NCBI RefSeq assembly: GCF_001908375.1
Contig: NZ_CP017244.1
Location: 2,046,001 to 2,110,000, forward strand
DNA from: Rhizobium etli 8C-3
GTDB taxonomy: Bacteria > Pseudomonadota > Alphaproteobacteria > Rhizobiales > Rhizobiaceae
Length of the DNA: 64,000 nucleotides
Direction: 5' to 3'
The notes under the pieces: model-generated
What the model saw: only the letters and a program-made list of their open reading frames with translations
Databases searched by the model: none
Told to the model about the DNA's origin: nothing
Made by a program: the position numbers and the translations under genes
In this document: in pieces, positions 28,324-37,308 of the stretch
Layout of the letters: every line of letters starts with the position of its first letter
How positions within the stretch are numbered: position 1 is the stretch's first letter

Positions 28324-28724
28324 ACGGGTACTTGCTTGATACAAACATCATCAGCGACATCATACGCAATCCCTTCGGACCGGCGGCTCGCCGCATCGAG
28401 GAGATCGATCCCAAAGAGATTTGCACCAGTATCATCGTCGCAGCTGAGTTGCGATACGGTTGCGCAAAAAAGGGATCAGCCAGGCTACTGGCCAAGGTCG
28501 AAAGCGTGCTCGAAACGCTTCCCATACTGCCCATGGATATCCCCGCCGATATCAAGTACGGCGGCATCCGAGCGGAGTTGGAAGCGGTGGGGCAGAGCAT
28601 TGGCCTCAACGATCTACTGATCGCCGCGCATGCCTGTGTGCTAGACCTGACACTTGTCACGGACAATACGCGCGAGTTCCAGCGCATTCGCGGCCTCAAT
28701 CTGGAGAACTGGCTTGAGAGATAG
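28320..28724 (+). CDS. vapC: Toxin VapC, PIN-domain ribonuclease
   Basis: A 134-residue PIN nuclease. Acidic residues are Asp7 in LLDTNIISD, Glu in VAAELRYG, Asp in LNDLLIAAHA and TDNTREF near the C-terminus. VapC toxins cut specific RNAs, often initiator tRNA. The start codon is TTG, overlapping the vapB stop as TTGA, which keeps toxin translation below that of the antitoxin. Confidence 0.92.
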   Translation: MNGYLLDTNIISDIIRNPFGPAARRIEEIDPKEICTSIIVAAELRYGCAKKGSARLLAKVESVLETLPILPMDIPADIKYGGIRAELEAVGQSIGLNDLLIAAHACVLDLTLVTDNTREFQRIRGLNLENWLER

Positions 28725-28814
28725 CGGGAAGAATCGCGGGCCCGGAAGCAAATTCCGAAACCACGACCAGCGCAAGGAAGCTCACAGGGCATGCACTAAT
28801 GAGTGCTAAAATCC

Positions 28815-28990
28815 TTAGCGTTTCCGCGGGTTCCACGGCAGCAACTCGTCGATACTGCTCTGCTTGTGACCGTTCACGATGGCGGTGAGCGCGCCGGTAA
28901 GACACGCAAACGGATCGACGACATCGAGCTTGCAAGTCTCGATGAGAGAGGCGATGGTCGCCCAATTCTCTGCGAGAGCGTTCTTCCGGC
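28815..28990 (-). pseudogene. IS66-family transposase (TnpC) C-terminal relic
   Basis: The reverse strand reads TLSRKNALAENWATIASLIETCKLDVVDP, then FACLTGALTAIVNGHKQSSIDELLPWNPRKR, stop. This is the end of IS66 TnpC. About seven residues expected between RKNAL and AENW (FAGSDGG) are deleted. The rest of the element is absent. Confidence 0.8.
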
Positions 28991-29014
28991 TGAGGGTGAC
29001 CTTGCCCCTAGGTT

Positions 29015-29225
29015 TTATCCAGTTTTGAGTTGGCTCCGACGGTTTCTGGTTGCTGCATTTGCGGCGGTAGCGGCGACTTGTGCGGACCCATTTTGGCTGC
29101 GCAGCACCGCATCGCGTCGCGGGTTGATGGTCTGAGCGAACTCGGAAGTGTCAGCCAGCCAAGGCCGGAATGCCGTGGGTAATCGTTGTAATCCATTTCA
29201 AGCCTCCTCAGGGCGTCGCCATTGC
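29015..29225 (-). pseudogene. IS3-family OrfB transposase C-terminal relic, frameshifted
   Basis: The reverse strand reads DYNDYPRHSGLGWLT and then, in another frame, QTINPRRDA and RSQLKTG, stop. These are the last conserved blocks of the IS3-group integrase (usually YNxxRPHSGLGWLTPxEFAQ). At least one frameshift is present. It directly abuts the IS66 relic. Confidence 0.72.
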
Positions 29226-29358
29226 GCGCGCAGAACCTTTGCGGATGCTTAGCTTTAACAGGCACGCAGGGGGCGTCGGGTACGCGCGGTCGACAGAAGC
29301 CGGGAGCGGATCGACAAACTCGTCGCGTATAACGCGGCTAAACATCACTCTGTCAAGG

Positions 29359-31221
29359 CTATTGAGTTGGACTGCCTGGAAGGCCGGCGTGCGCAAGGTC
29401 TACGGCGGCTTGATCGAGAATGGAAGGGTCGCGGAAGTTCCAGGTCTGGCGCCACGACTGGATCGTCGCCCCCGGCGCTAACTTGAGCATCTTCTCGACG
29501 GCAGCTCGGGCGTCCGCTTGGCGTCCGATACGCATATAAGCGATGGCTAGTTGCAATGGAGCGTCGGCAAATTCCGTGGTCTTCAGCACCTCAACAGCGT
29601 CTTCGTTTTTGCCGAGCACGATAAAGATGAAACCTCGCACGTAGTTGACGAACCAGGATAATGCCGGGTCCCGTGCGGCGGCCACGTCGGTCAGCTCCAG
29701 CGCCTTTTCCGTCTGACCGGCCTGCAAGAAAATACTTGCGGCATCCGTGAGCGTGAAAGCGTTATATGGTGCCGCCGCGATGGCCTTATTCATTGCCACA
29801 ACAGCCCCATCATGATCCCGCTTGAGCGTCAGCAGCCAAGCGTTGAGCCAGTTTGCCAGTCGTGTTACCTGCGGGCTCAGGTTCTTGTCTGCGAGGACTT
29901 GGTTGACTAGCCGCTCCGCCTCCTGGAGGTCTACCTGCGGGTCAGAACTGTGCAGCAACGCAACTTTCAACCAGTGAGACCACCCCAGTTCCACGGTCAG
30001 CAAGGGAGAGCGTGGGAACACCTGGAGCCCCTGTCGTGAAATTTCACCTGATCGCTCGAGACCTTCCTTCGTGTAAAGGTTCAACTGGCTTTCGGCGCGC
30101 AGGTAGTAGTCGTACTCCGCGAGGTTGGTGCTGTCCTTCCCCCAAGCCTGACTGTAATCCGCTTTGCGAATGGCTCCGAATTCACCCGTCATCGCCCCCA
30201 CGATCTTGCCGGTCAATTCATCCTGGAGCGCCCAGGGGTCGGTTCCGGACTTGTCGAACCGGTCCGCCCAGACATGGTCCCCCGTCTTAGCATTGACAAG
30301 CTGCGCAACGATACGCACCCTGTCACCTTCCTTGCGCACACTGCCCTCGACGACATAGCCAACGCCCAACTCCTTGCCGATCTGGCGGATGTCGCCTTCC
30401 TTGTCCTGATACGCAAACGACGAGGTTCGCGAGACCACGGCGATGTCAGAAAAGCGAGAGAGAATGGCGATGACGTCGTTCGCCACCCCTTCTCCCAAGT
30501 ACCCCAAGCTCTTGTCGACACTCAGATCCTTGAAGGGAAGCACGGCGACAGATGGGATCGTATTGGAAACTACAGGAGATGTCTCCGCCCCTGGATAGTA
30601 TAGCGCCATCCAGGCGGCCAGTAAGGCTACGATGGCTGCCGGGACTCCAAGTGCCCACCACAGTCGGCTGATCCCGCGCTTGTGCAGAATGCGTCGGGGG
30701 GACGAGGCGTCGATGCGCACGTGGTAGACGTCGATAGGTTCTTCGATGTTCTTAACCTTCTGCCGCCCCGCGGAGTCGAAACGAAACGCGAGCTTTTTTT
30801 CGACCTCCTTCGCCACCTTACCTGAAATACAGATTCCGCCAGGAAGCGCGAGTTGCTCCAGCCTGGCCGCGACGTTCACGCCTTCTCCATAACGGTCGTC
30901 GCCATCCACGATCACTTCGCCGATGTTGATACCGATTCGGACGTTGAACCTCTCTTCCTCCGCTACAGCAGCGTTGCGCTCTGCCATTCCGCGCTGGAGA
31001 GACACCGCACATTCTACAGCGTCGACCACGCTGCCGAACTCCGCAAGCAGGCCGTCACCCATCAACTTGAAGACCCGCCCATGATGGCTCGCAATCTCGG
31101 GCTCAAAAAGCTCAGTGCGCCGCGTTCGAAGACGATCAAAGGTACCGGCTTCGTCTCGCTCCATAAGTCTGGAGTAGCCGACCACGTCGGCGGCCAGGAT
31201 TGCAGACAATCGGCGCTCCAT
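29359..31221 (-). CDS. Class III adenylate cyclase with single TM span and TPR domain
   Basis: A 620-residue protein. The cytoplasmic cyclase domain (1-170) has metal aspartates in ILAADVVGYS (Asp12) and KLMGDGLLAEF (Asp56), and a DDRYGEGVNVAARLE segment. One membrane span lies at about 187-208. After it comes a TolB-like stretch (IPSVAVLPFKDLS..., then YVVEGSVRKEGDRVRIVAQL) and TPR repeats. This architecture is widespread in rhizobia. I choose the ATG at 31221 (MERRLSA) with GGGAG eight bases upstream; an ATG at 31239 is possible. It would make cAMP in response to an unknown periplasmic cue. Confidence 0.9.
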   Translation of the reverse strand: MERRLSAILAADVVGYSRLMERDEAGTFDRLRTRRTELFEPEIASHHGRVFKLMGDGLLAEFGSVVDAVECAVSLQRGMAERNAAVAEEERFNVRIGINIGEVIVDGDDRYGEGVNVAARLEQLALPGGICISGKVAKEVEKKLAFRFDSAGRQKVKNIEEPIDVYHVRIDASSPRRILHKRGISRLWWALGVPAAIVALLAAWMALYYPGAETSPVVSNTIPSVAVLPFKDLSVDKSLGYLGEGVANDVIAILSRFSDIAVVSRTSSFAYQDKEGDIRQIGKELGVGYVVEGSVRKEGDRVRIVAQLVNAKTGDHVWADRFDKSGTDPWALQDELTGKIVGAMTGEFGAIRKADYSQAWGKDSTNLAEYDYYLRAESQLNLYTKEGLERSGEISRQGLQVFPRSPLLTVELGWSHWLKVALLHSSDPQVDLQEAERLVNQVLADKNLSPQVTRLANWLNAWLLTLKRDHDGAVVAMNKAIAAAPYNAFTLTDAASIFLQAGQTEKALELTDVAAARDPALSWFVNYVRGFIFIVLGKNEDAVEVLKTTEFADAPLQLAIAYMRIGRQADARAAVEKMLKLAPGATIQSWRQTWNFRDPSILDQAAVDLAHAGLPGSPTQ

Positions 31222-32316
31222 GACCTTGGCTCCCAACATGAATTTGTGCGGGAAACACTATACATGACTTTGCTCCATGTTTCACGCGACTACAGAATAG
31301 TTAAGGGCCGGTTTACAGAGGAAGCGGCGAAGAACCGACATTAGGCCTTCGATTTCTGCTCAGGGTTCTGGGAATGTACGGACACGGTCTGGGAGAATGA
31401 CGTGGGATCAATCGTCAACGTTCGCGAGGAGATGACGCGCGGCAAGGACGAACTGGCGAATTCGGCGACGGACCGGAAGGATGCTGCTTGGTACCTGGCG
31501 TCGACGACGTCGATACACAAGGCAATTTTGCGGAAATCGTCCAGCATGTGGCGACAGCCCACTTCACCGAACCGGCGTAGTAAGAGTCCTCGACAGTGCG
31601 GATTCGCTGCTGATAGCCAAGGCCCCGCTCTATCGGCGTCACCGTCGTCACACATGAATTGCCGAAACCCGAGTCAAAGAAGCGGATGCAAGTCTGGCGT
31701 ACGAGATCGAGACGTTCAATTCGCGCGCCACCTCCTCTCCGATTAAGTCAGGCTATAAATCCGCATTGATAGCTTGATTGATGTCTGAATGGCCGGTTGC
31801 CTATGACATGACCTTGGATGTCGCTGCAGTTATGGAGAACCTCCTTCCGGCCAGTCATGGCGCGATCAGCAACTGGTTGCATTCCCATGGCATCGTGACC
31901 GATCCAACAGAATTCAGGAGCACAAAACTCATTCGTCGCAGGCCATCGCCATTGATGTGTTCGGCACCCTCAAGATGAGAATCGATCGCGATCGCGTCCT
32001 CGATGCCATTGCTCGGCATATTTATTGGCGTGGCACCTGCCCTGCTCTTGCCTGTGGACGTGAAGCTGCGCCACGTCGGTCATACCCGTAGTGTAATGTG
32101 GCGGTCGCCTATGGGTGCGTTTCTGTTTTTTCATAAACCAGCGGGAAAACCTCTATCTCGACGATTTTGGGTCGGAGAAAAATTCTGCGGATGAGCGCCG
32201 CGTGGGTCGATGGAGTCGTTGCAGCACCTCTCACCCGCCCCCTACGGCCGCAAGGTGAAAACCTACGCCAGATGGCGGAATGGAAATTGGACAACCTTTG
32301 CGGATAATTTGATGCC
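31222..32316. other. Long intergenic region, no recognised gene
   Basis: About 1.1 kb. Several short frames on both strands (for example 31402-31746) have no recognisable family and no good ribosome-binding sites. The region is probably decayed sequence plus the promoter of the cyclase gene. Confidence 0.4.
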
Positions 32317-32760
32317 ATGAATGTCATCCAACTGACCATGCGCTCGGTGTTGATCGTCGTCTGCGGTTTCCTTCCGGGATGCTGGCAACTGGAGTGTGAT
32401 CCTCCGATGCCTGCGCTGCTGCGCGATCTACACGCTACGGGAGGCTGGTGGAGCCAGGGGTGCCCCCCTTCCGAAGACTTCCCCCGGGAACCCTCGAAGG
32501 AAGCGGTTTCGCCGGAGCTTTCTGGACGAATGCGAGCGCGGTTTCCGCCAGGGAGTGATGCGACGGCTATGGAGCGATATTTGCTGGCGGAGGGATTCCA
32601 GATTTCTTCGCCTTGCGGTGAGCGTGCTCCAGAAGTGCGTCAAGCTCAGTTTCATCAAGAAGGTTGCCCATATCCGATGAATGCCAAGATAACTTGGGAA
32701 CGAGCGGAGGATGGGACCATTGCTCGGATCAAAAGTAGAATCGCTTACAAATATCCGTAA
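32317..32760 (+). CDS. Putative lipoprotein of unknown function
   Basis: A 147-residue protein with a type II signal peptide: MRSVLIVVCGFLPGC has a lipobox-like LPGC. The mature part is polar, with four further cysteines and a C-terminal segment MNAKITWERAEDGTIARIKSRIAYKYP. The in-frame ATG at 32338 would start exactly at the signal peptide and may be the true start; the ribosome-binding site is weak for both. No family is recognised. It is likely anchored in the inner or outer membrane. Confidence 0.6.
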   Translation: MNVIQLTMRSVLIVVCGFLPGCWQLECDPPMPALLRDLHATGGWWSQGCPPSEDFPREPSKEAVSPELSGRMRARFPPGSDATAMERYLLAEGFQISSPCGERAPEVRQAQFHQEGCPYPMNAKITWERAEDGTIARIKSRIAYKYP

Positions 32761-32788
32761 CCGCGAAACCGTTCCGCGACAATTGCTT

Positions 32789-33074
32789 TCAGCGGTGGCT
32801 AGCCGAGGGCGACCAACCCTCCTGCATCATCGGTTCCGTTTCGAGGATTGCGTAGACGAGGGCCGCCCAGACAGCGCACTCGATCAAAGCGATGAAACGT
32901 GCAGGCCTCCTCTCCGATACCAGCTCCCTCGTGGCGATGACGGTGCAGATCAATCCCCGGTTCATCGCGAAACCGAGAAAATCCCAGCGCTGCGGCCAAA
33001 GCCACACTCGCCCAGATCCCCAGGCTGACGGCGACAGGTCCCATGCCGGTTATGTCAATGAGAAATTCGCTCAT
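32789..33074 (-). pseudogene. YeeE/YedE-family (sulfur transport) protein, N-terminal relic with frameshift
   Basis: One frame gives MSEFLIDITGMGPVAVSLGIWASVALAAALGF and the next FLGFAMNRGLICTVIATRELVSERRPARFIALIECAVWAALVYAI. Together they match the start of YeeE/YedE membrane proteins (a GFAxxRGxxCTVxAxxxxVSERR-like signature with conserved Cys). A frameshift near 33000 and loss of the C-terminal three quarters make it a pseudogene. It follows the AhpD-like gene on the same strand and may once have closed the Rrf2-regulated operon. Confidence 0.68.
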
Positions 33075-33217
33075 TCGGCAAAACGGCCTCGCGCACCGAT
33101 CCAGTTTCAGACACATTCAAGCCATTCATCACTGATGGCCGTGGCTGCGATTTCGGCGGCTGCTGGCGAGGCTGCGGACGCGCGACGACCGCGCGTCCGC
33201 AAAGGGTCGCTGCCATT

Positions 33218-33673
33218 TTATTTTTCAAGTGCAGCCTGTGGCGTATTTCGGAAACTGATTGCCATGCGGTTGTAGGCGTTCATTAGGCCGATCGCGATCG
33301 TCAGATCGACGAGTTCGCGCTCGTCGAAGACGGCGCGCGCTGCCTCATAGGCTCCATCGGGAACGCCGGTCTCAGCCACGCGCGTCACGGTTTCGGTCCA
33401 GGCAAGAGCGGCCCGCTCGCGCTCGTCGAAGAGATTGCCGGCTTCCCTCCACGCCTGCACCAGCGCGACCTTCTCGATCTGTTGCCCTTTCTTCAGCAGG
33501 TCGCGGGTGTGCATGTCGAGGCAGTAGGCGCAGTTGTTGATCTGCGAGATACGAAGATAGACCAGTTCGACCAGCTCAGAAGGAAGGTCGCTCTGCATAA
33601 TGTAGCCGTAGACGCCGCCCAAGGCTTTGACGCCGGCCGGCGCGATCTGGTTGTAGTCGAGACGCTTGCTCAT
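33218..33673 (-). CDS. AhpD-like/carboxymuconolactone decarboxylase-family protein
   Basis: A 151-residue all-helical protein with the redox motif CAYCLDMH (CxxCxxxH), the hallmark of AhpD-type alkylhydroperoxidase partners. It also has the family segment ERERAALAWTETVTRV and the late LVDLTIAIGLMNAYNRM. It probably reduces peroxides with a thiol partner. The ATG at 33673 has AAGGAAC upstream. It lies 24 bases after the cupin gene on the same strand, in an operon headed by a flavin oxidoreductase and probably controlled by the divergent Rrf2 regulator. Confidence 0.9.
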   Translation of the reverse strand: MSKRLDYNQIAPAGVKALGGVYGYIMQSDLPSELVELVYLRISQINNCAYCLDMHTRDLLKKGQQIEKVALVQAWREAGNLFDERERAALAWTETVTRVAETGVPDGAYEAARAVFDERELVDLTIAIGLMNAYNRMAISFRNTPQAALEK

Positions 33674-33697
33674 GTGTTCTGTTCCTTAAAGGTCGGT

Positions 33698-34114
33698 TTA
33701 CTCGATGGGGGTGGTCAGAGTCTGTTCGTCGCTATCGACGACGAACACCGCGAGCAGCCTTGCAGGCTCGGTCTTGCTCGCATTACGGCTGACGAGATGC
33801 TTGGACGCCGGCGGTTCGTGCCAGCTCTCGCCGGCGCCATAAGTATGTGTTGGGCCGTCATTCACCTTCGACTCGATTTCTCCGGAGAGGACGTAGGCGA
33901 AGATGAAGCCTGACCTTGCATGCCGGTGGGGGGCCGAGGCCCCACCTGGCGGATAGTCAACAATCACGGCCGTCAGCGTCTTGCCCGGAATGTTGGGTAT
34001 GGCCTGCTCGAAGTGGGGCGTGACCGTTTCGATGGGGCCATGCGCAGCGGCCGGCATCGCGATAGCAATTGCGAGGGCGGCACAGGCCGTGTGGATGATG
34101 GATCGTGAATTCAT
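33698..34114 (-). CDS. Exported cupin-domain protein
   Basis: A 138-residue protein with a Sec signal (MNSRSIIHTACAALAIAIAMPAAA, cut before HGPIE). The mature part is a single cupin barrel: PPGGASAPHRHARSGFIFAYVLSGEIE carries motif 1 with metal-ligand His residues, and GAGESWHEPPASKHLV motif 2. The ATG at 34114 has AAAGGAG upstream. Its position between the oxidoreductase and the AhpD-like gene suggests periplasmic handling of a reactive compound. The enzymatic activity is unknown. Confidence 0.88.
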   Translation of the reverse strand: MNSRSIIHTACAALAIAIAMPAAAHGPIETVTPHFEQAIPNIPGKTLTAVIVDYPPGGASAPHRHARSGFIFAYVLSGEIESKVNDGPTHTYGAGESWHEPPASKHLVSRNASKTEPARLLAVFVVDSDEQTLTTPIE

Positions 34115-34215
34115 GATGGCATTTCTCCTTTATGGCGTTTTTCGTTCCGGTAGGGACCGTCCGCCGCAATGCTGTCGTATGGGCACTTGCGAATGGCGGC
34201 CCTATCCGTATTCGA

Positions 34216-35426
34216 TCAAGCGACGACGATCCGGAGAGGGTCTGCAGCCTCGAGAGCCGCTGCGCGATCAGCACTCGGCGGATAGATCCACACGGTGTTG
34301 ATCGTTGTTTTGAGCTTCTTGGCTTCCGCCCCGGAAAGCTTTATCTGGCGGTCCCATCCTTCGGTATAAACTGCGCCCCATGGGCCCAGATCGAGGCACG
34401 TGACGTACTTTTCCTGGCTGTAGGGTATCGGATCCACTCCGAGCAAATCCGCCGCAACGTTGTGTCCCGCGGAGCGCCCGAGATTCTGGGCGTGCTGGCA
34501 GCTCATCATCGTGCGGTTGCCCTGATCGTCAGTCGCCGCATAGGCAACATCACCGGTCGCATAAACGTTCGAGTGACCGATGACCTTAAGGTTCCGATCG
34601 ACATGAAGACGTCCGAAAGCATCTTTCTCCCCGTCGATCTGCTTCGTGATGGGGTTGGCGCGGGCCCCTGCCGTCCAGACCACGGTGGCCGCGTTGATCC
34701 GTTCGCCGGACTCCAGCGTCACGCCCTCGGGATCGATGGCGATGATATCCCTTCGCCGAGACGGGTCTCCACCCCCAGTTCCGCGAACGCCTGCTCGATG
34801 ACCGGGCGAGGGCCTGGTCCCAGGTCCGGTCCAATCGCATCGTTGCGCTCGACGATGACGACGCGGACATCGGCATCCTTTCCGAGTGCGGCACGAAGAC
34901 GATGCGGCATCTCTGCGGCCGTCTCGATCCCGGTGAAGCCGCCGCCGGCGACGACCACCGTGTTGCGGGAACGGCTTTCCGGAAGGTGCCCCAGTTCAGA
35001 AATATGTTCTTCGAGCACCGCGGCGTCGGCAAGCTGGTCAACATTGAAGGCGTGCGCCAGCCCCGGGATGTCGGGACGGAACAACACGCTGCCAGTGGCC
35101 AGAACAAGCTTACTATAGCTTACTGTGGTTTCGCGGCCCTCCTCGTCCGAATAGGTCACCGAATTCCTTGCCGTTGAGACAGCCGTCGCATAGCCTTTGA
35201 TGAAGCGTACACCTGCATTGGCGAATATCTCCGACAAGGGTGCCTTCATCGTGGACGCCTTCTTCTCGTAGAGGCGTGGGCGGATGTGCAGTTCGGACTG
35301 CGGGGCGATTACCGCAACCTCGACAGAACCGTCCGCCTTTCCCTGCTGGTCCAGCAGCCGCATGGCACCAAGTGCCGACCACATTCCGGCAAAGCCGGCG
35401 CCAATGATCAGAATTCGTTCGCTCAT
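34216..35426 (-). pseudogene. NAD(P)/FAD-dependent oxidoreductase (NDH-2-like), split by a frameshift
   Basis: Two adjacent frames make one enzyme. The N-terminal part has the FAD loop GAGFAGMWSA and the NADH loop AGGGFTGIETAAEM; the C-terminal part has TVVWTAGARANPIT and the flavin-binding YATGDVA. At about 34745 the frame reads TRLGEG-ISSPSIPRA, stop, while the +1 frame continues with IAIDPEGVTLESGERI. One base gained or lost explains the break, by mutation or by sequencing error. Intact, it would be a single-subunit NADH:quinone or disulfide-type reductase of about 403 residues. ATG at 35426 is divergent from the Rrf2 gene, with an operator in the gap. Confidence 0.82.
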
Positions 35427-35480
35427 TTCTGTTTCCTCTCAGACAAGGCTTCGCTTGTTCCGCGCCGATCTTTTTGGCGG

Positions 35481-35509
35481 TTAACTACGACTAATCTAAT
35501 CGTAGTTAA
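35481..35509. promoter_or_regulatory. Rrf2 operator 1: perfect 10-bp inverted repeat
   Basis: TTAACTACGA, nine bases, TCGTAGTTAA: a perfect palindrome 55 bases before the oxidoreductase start, in the divergent gap with the Rrf2 gene. A diverged copy lies at 35600-35623. Confidence 0.78.
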
Positions 35510-35599
35510 TGCGCAACGATGATTGCGGCCGATTTTGGAGACGCATTGTCAATACGAGAGAGACGGGAGAGGCATTGCAGTAAGGGATCACCAGTAGTA

Positions 35600-35623
35600 T
35601 CTACGACTATATTTGTCGTTGTT
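35600..35623. promoter_or_regulatory. Rrf2 operator 2, diverged copy
   Basis: CTACGACTATATTTGTCGTTGTT aligns with operator 1 (CTACGACTAATCTAATCGTAGTT) at about 18 of 23 positions and keeps the CTACGA/TCGT half-sites. It ends 14 bases before the Rrf2 start codon, as expected for autorepression. Confidence 0.65.
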
Positions 35624-35637
35624 TTAGCGGTGGTTCC

Positions 35638-36168
35638 ATGGCGCATGTAAGCGCAGGCGTTGAATACGCCCTTCACTGTCTCCTTTACCTCATCGACGCG
35701 GAGGATTTGGGCCAGCCGGCAAGCGCGCGCGATCTTGCCGAGTTACAAAGGGTCCCTGTCGAATTTGTTGCAAAGCTTTTCACCAAACTCCAGAAAGCGG
35801 GCATCGTGGTCGCCCGTGAGGGAATCGGCGGTGGCTTTGAGCTCGCGCGTCCTGCGATGGACATCACCGCACTCGACGTCATCGAAGCCGTCGATGGGCG
35901 TAAAGCGCTGTTCGAATGCAAGGAGATCCGTGCTCAGTGTGCACTTTTCGGAGGCCGCACGCCCGCCTGGGCGGTGGACGGCGTCTGCTCCATTCACGCA
36001 GTCATGATCGAGGCTGAGAAGCGGACAAGAGAAGTGCTGGCCGGTCACACGCTGGCAAGCATCGCCGGACGCGCAGCGGCGAAGGCACCCAAGGATCATG
36101 CGGGCCGGGTAAAAGAATGGCTGGCGGCGCGCACGCCGCGGCGTCGCCGCCGCGGCAATCCAGCATAA
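35638..36168 (+). CDS. Rrf2-family transcriptional regulator
   Basis: A 176-residue regulator. An N-terminal winged helix (YALHCLLYLID, SARDLAELQRVPVEFVAKLFTKLQKAGIV, wing GIGGGFEL) is followed by three cysteines at 94, 101 and 117 (ECKEIRAQC...GVCSIH) that can hold an Fe-S cluster or sense thiol stress. The C-terminus is strongly basic. It is divergent from the oxidoreductase-cupin-AhpD operon, and two copies of one inverted repeat lie between them. It most likely represses that operon and itself until oxidants or electrophiles modify its cysteines. Confidence 0.9.
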   Translation: MAHVSAGVEYALHCLLYLIDAEDLGQPASARDLAELQRVPVEFVAKLFTKLQKAGIVVAREGIGGGFELARPAMDITALDVIEAVDGRKALFECKEIRAQCALFGGRTPAWAVDGVCSIHAVMIEAEKRTREVLAGHTLASIAGRAAAKAPKDHAGRVKEWLAARTPRRRRRGNPA

Positions 36169-36263
36169 GGGTGATTGATATGCTGCCCTCTGCGGAGAGA
36201 AATGCGTTCAGTCTGAACGCGCTTCTCTGGCTGCACGCTGACCAGAGAATTAGCGCTGGCCGC

Positions 36264-36770
36264 CTATTCGGCCGCCGCGCGCACCGGCAGCACCCAGTTG
36301 GGGCGCGGGAAATGGCAGGTGTAGCCATTTGGATAGTGCTGCAGGTAATCCTGGTGCTCCGGCTCCGCCTGCCAGAAGTCTCCGACAGGCTCCACTTCGG
36401 TGACAACCTTGCCCGGCCACAGACCTGAAGCCTCGACGTCTGCGATGGTGTCCTCGGCTATCCGCTTCTGCTCGTCGTCAGCGTAGTAGATCGCCGACCG
36501 ATACGAGGCGCCGACATCGTTGCCCTGCCGGTTTCTTGTCGTCGGATCATGGATCTGAAAGAAAAACTCCAGAATCCGCCTGTAGCTGATCGCCTCGGGA
36601 TCGAAGATGATCTCGATGCCTTCGGCGTGGGTACCGTGATTTCGGTAGGTCGCGTTCGCCACATCGCCGCCGGTGTAGCCCACGCGGGTCTGAATGACCC
36701 CGGGAAGCTTGCGGATCAAATCCTGCATGCCCCAGAAGCAACCACCAGCCAAAACAGCTCTCTCGGTCAT
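36264..36770 (-). CDS. msrA: Peptide-methionine (S)-S-oxide reductase MsrA
   Basis: A 168-residue MsrA. The catalytic Cys11 lies in [31 protein letters not shown] and [27 protein letters not shown] are the family signatures. It repairs the S-epimer of methionine sulfoxide. It starts at the base after the msrB stop codon, so the two are co-translated. No resolving cysteine is visible in the C-terminal tail, so recycling would rely on an external thiol such as thioredoxin or glutaredoxin. Confidence 0.95.
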   Translation of the reverse strand: MTERAVLAGGCFWGMQDLIRKLPGVIQTRVGYTGGDVANATYRNHGTHAEGIEIIFDPEAISYRRILEFFFQIHDPTTRNRQGNDVGASYRSAIYYADDEQKRIAEDTIADVEASGLWPGKVVTEVEPVGDFWQAEPEHQDYLQHYPNGYTCHFPRPNWVLPVRAAAE

Positions 36771-37214
36771 TTAGATATCCTCCACCTGGTTGAGATATGC
36801 ACCATAGCCCGCCGCCTCCATTTCGTCGCGCGCAATGAAGCGCAGGGCGGCGGAATTGATGCAGTAACGCAGGCCACCGCGGTCCTCAGGGCCGTCGGGA
36901 AACACATGGCCGAGGTGACTGTCGCCATGCATCGAACGCACCTCGGTGCGGATCATACCATGCGAGTCATCCCGCAACTCGTTGACATTTGCCGCTACGA
37001 TCGGCTTGGTGAAGCTCGGCCAGCCGCAACCGGAATCGAACTTGTCGGCCGAGGCAAACAGCGGTTCGCCGGAGACGATGTCGACATAGATGCCTGGCCT
37101 TTTGTTGTCATTATATTCCCCGGTGAAGGGGCGTTCGGTGCCGTTCTGCTGGGTCACCCGATACTGTTCGGGTGTGAGCCTGCTGACCGCTTCGTCGGTC
37201 TTTGTATAGGTCAT
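36771..37214 (-). CDS. msrB: Peptide-methionine (R)-S-oxide reductase MsrB
   Basis: A 147-residue MsrB. The catalytic Cys118 is in [11 protein letters not shown] and the resolving Cys63 in SGCGWPSF. The two CxxC pairs that bind zinc in many MsrB proteins are absent, so this is the zinc-free form. The ATG at 37214 has GGAGACAGG upstream; an ATG at 37277 would add an unlikely extension. It pairs with msrA downstream to repair both sulfoxide epimers. Confidence 0.95.
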   Translation of the reverse strand: MTYTKTDEAVSRLTPEQYRVTQQNGTERPFTGEYNDNKRPGIYVDIVSGEPLFASADKFDSGCGWPSFTKPIVAANVNELRDDSHGMIRTEVRSMHGDSHLGHVFPDGPEDRGGLRYCINSAALRFIARDEMEAAGYGAYLNQVEDI

Positions 37215-37308
37215 TGCCCTGTCTCCGTTGTTGGATTTTGCTGCCCGAATATGGCGAACGGCCGTCAGGATTCCCAATACAGCGTGTGCATAGATTCAAT
37301 AGCCGCAA

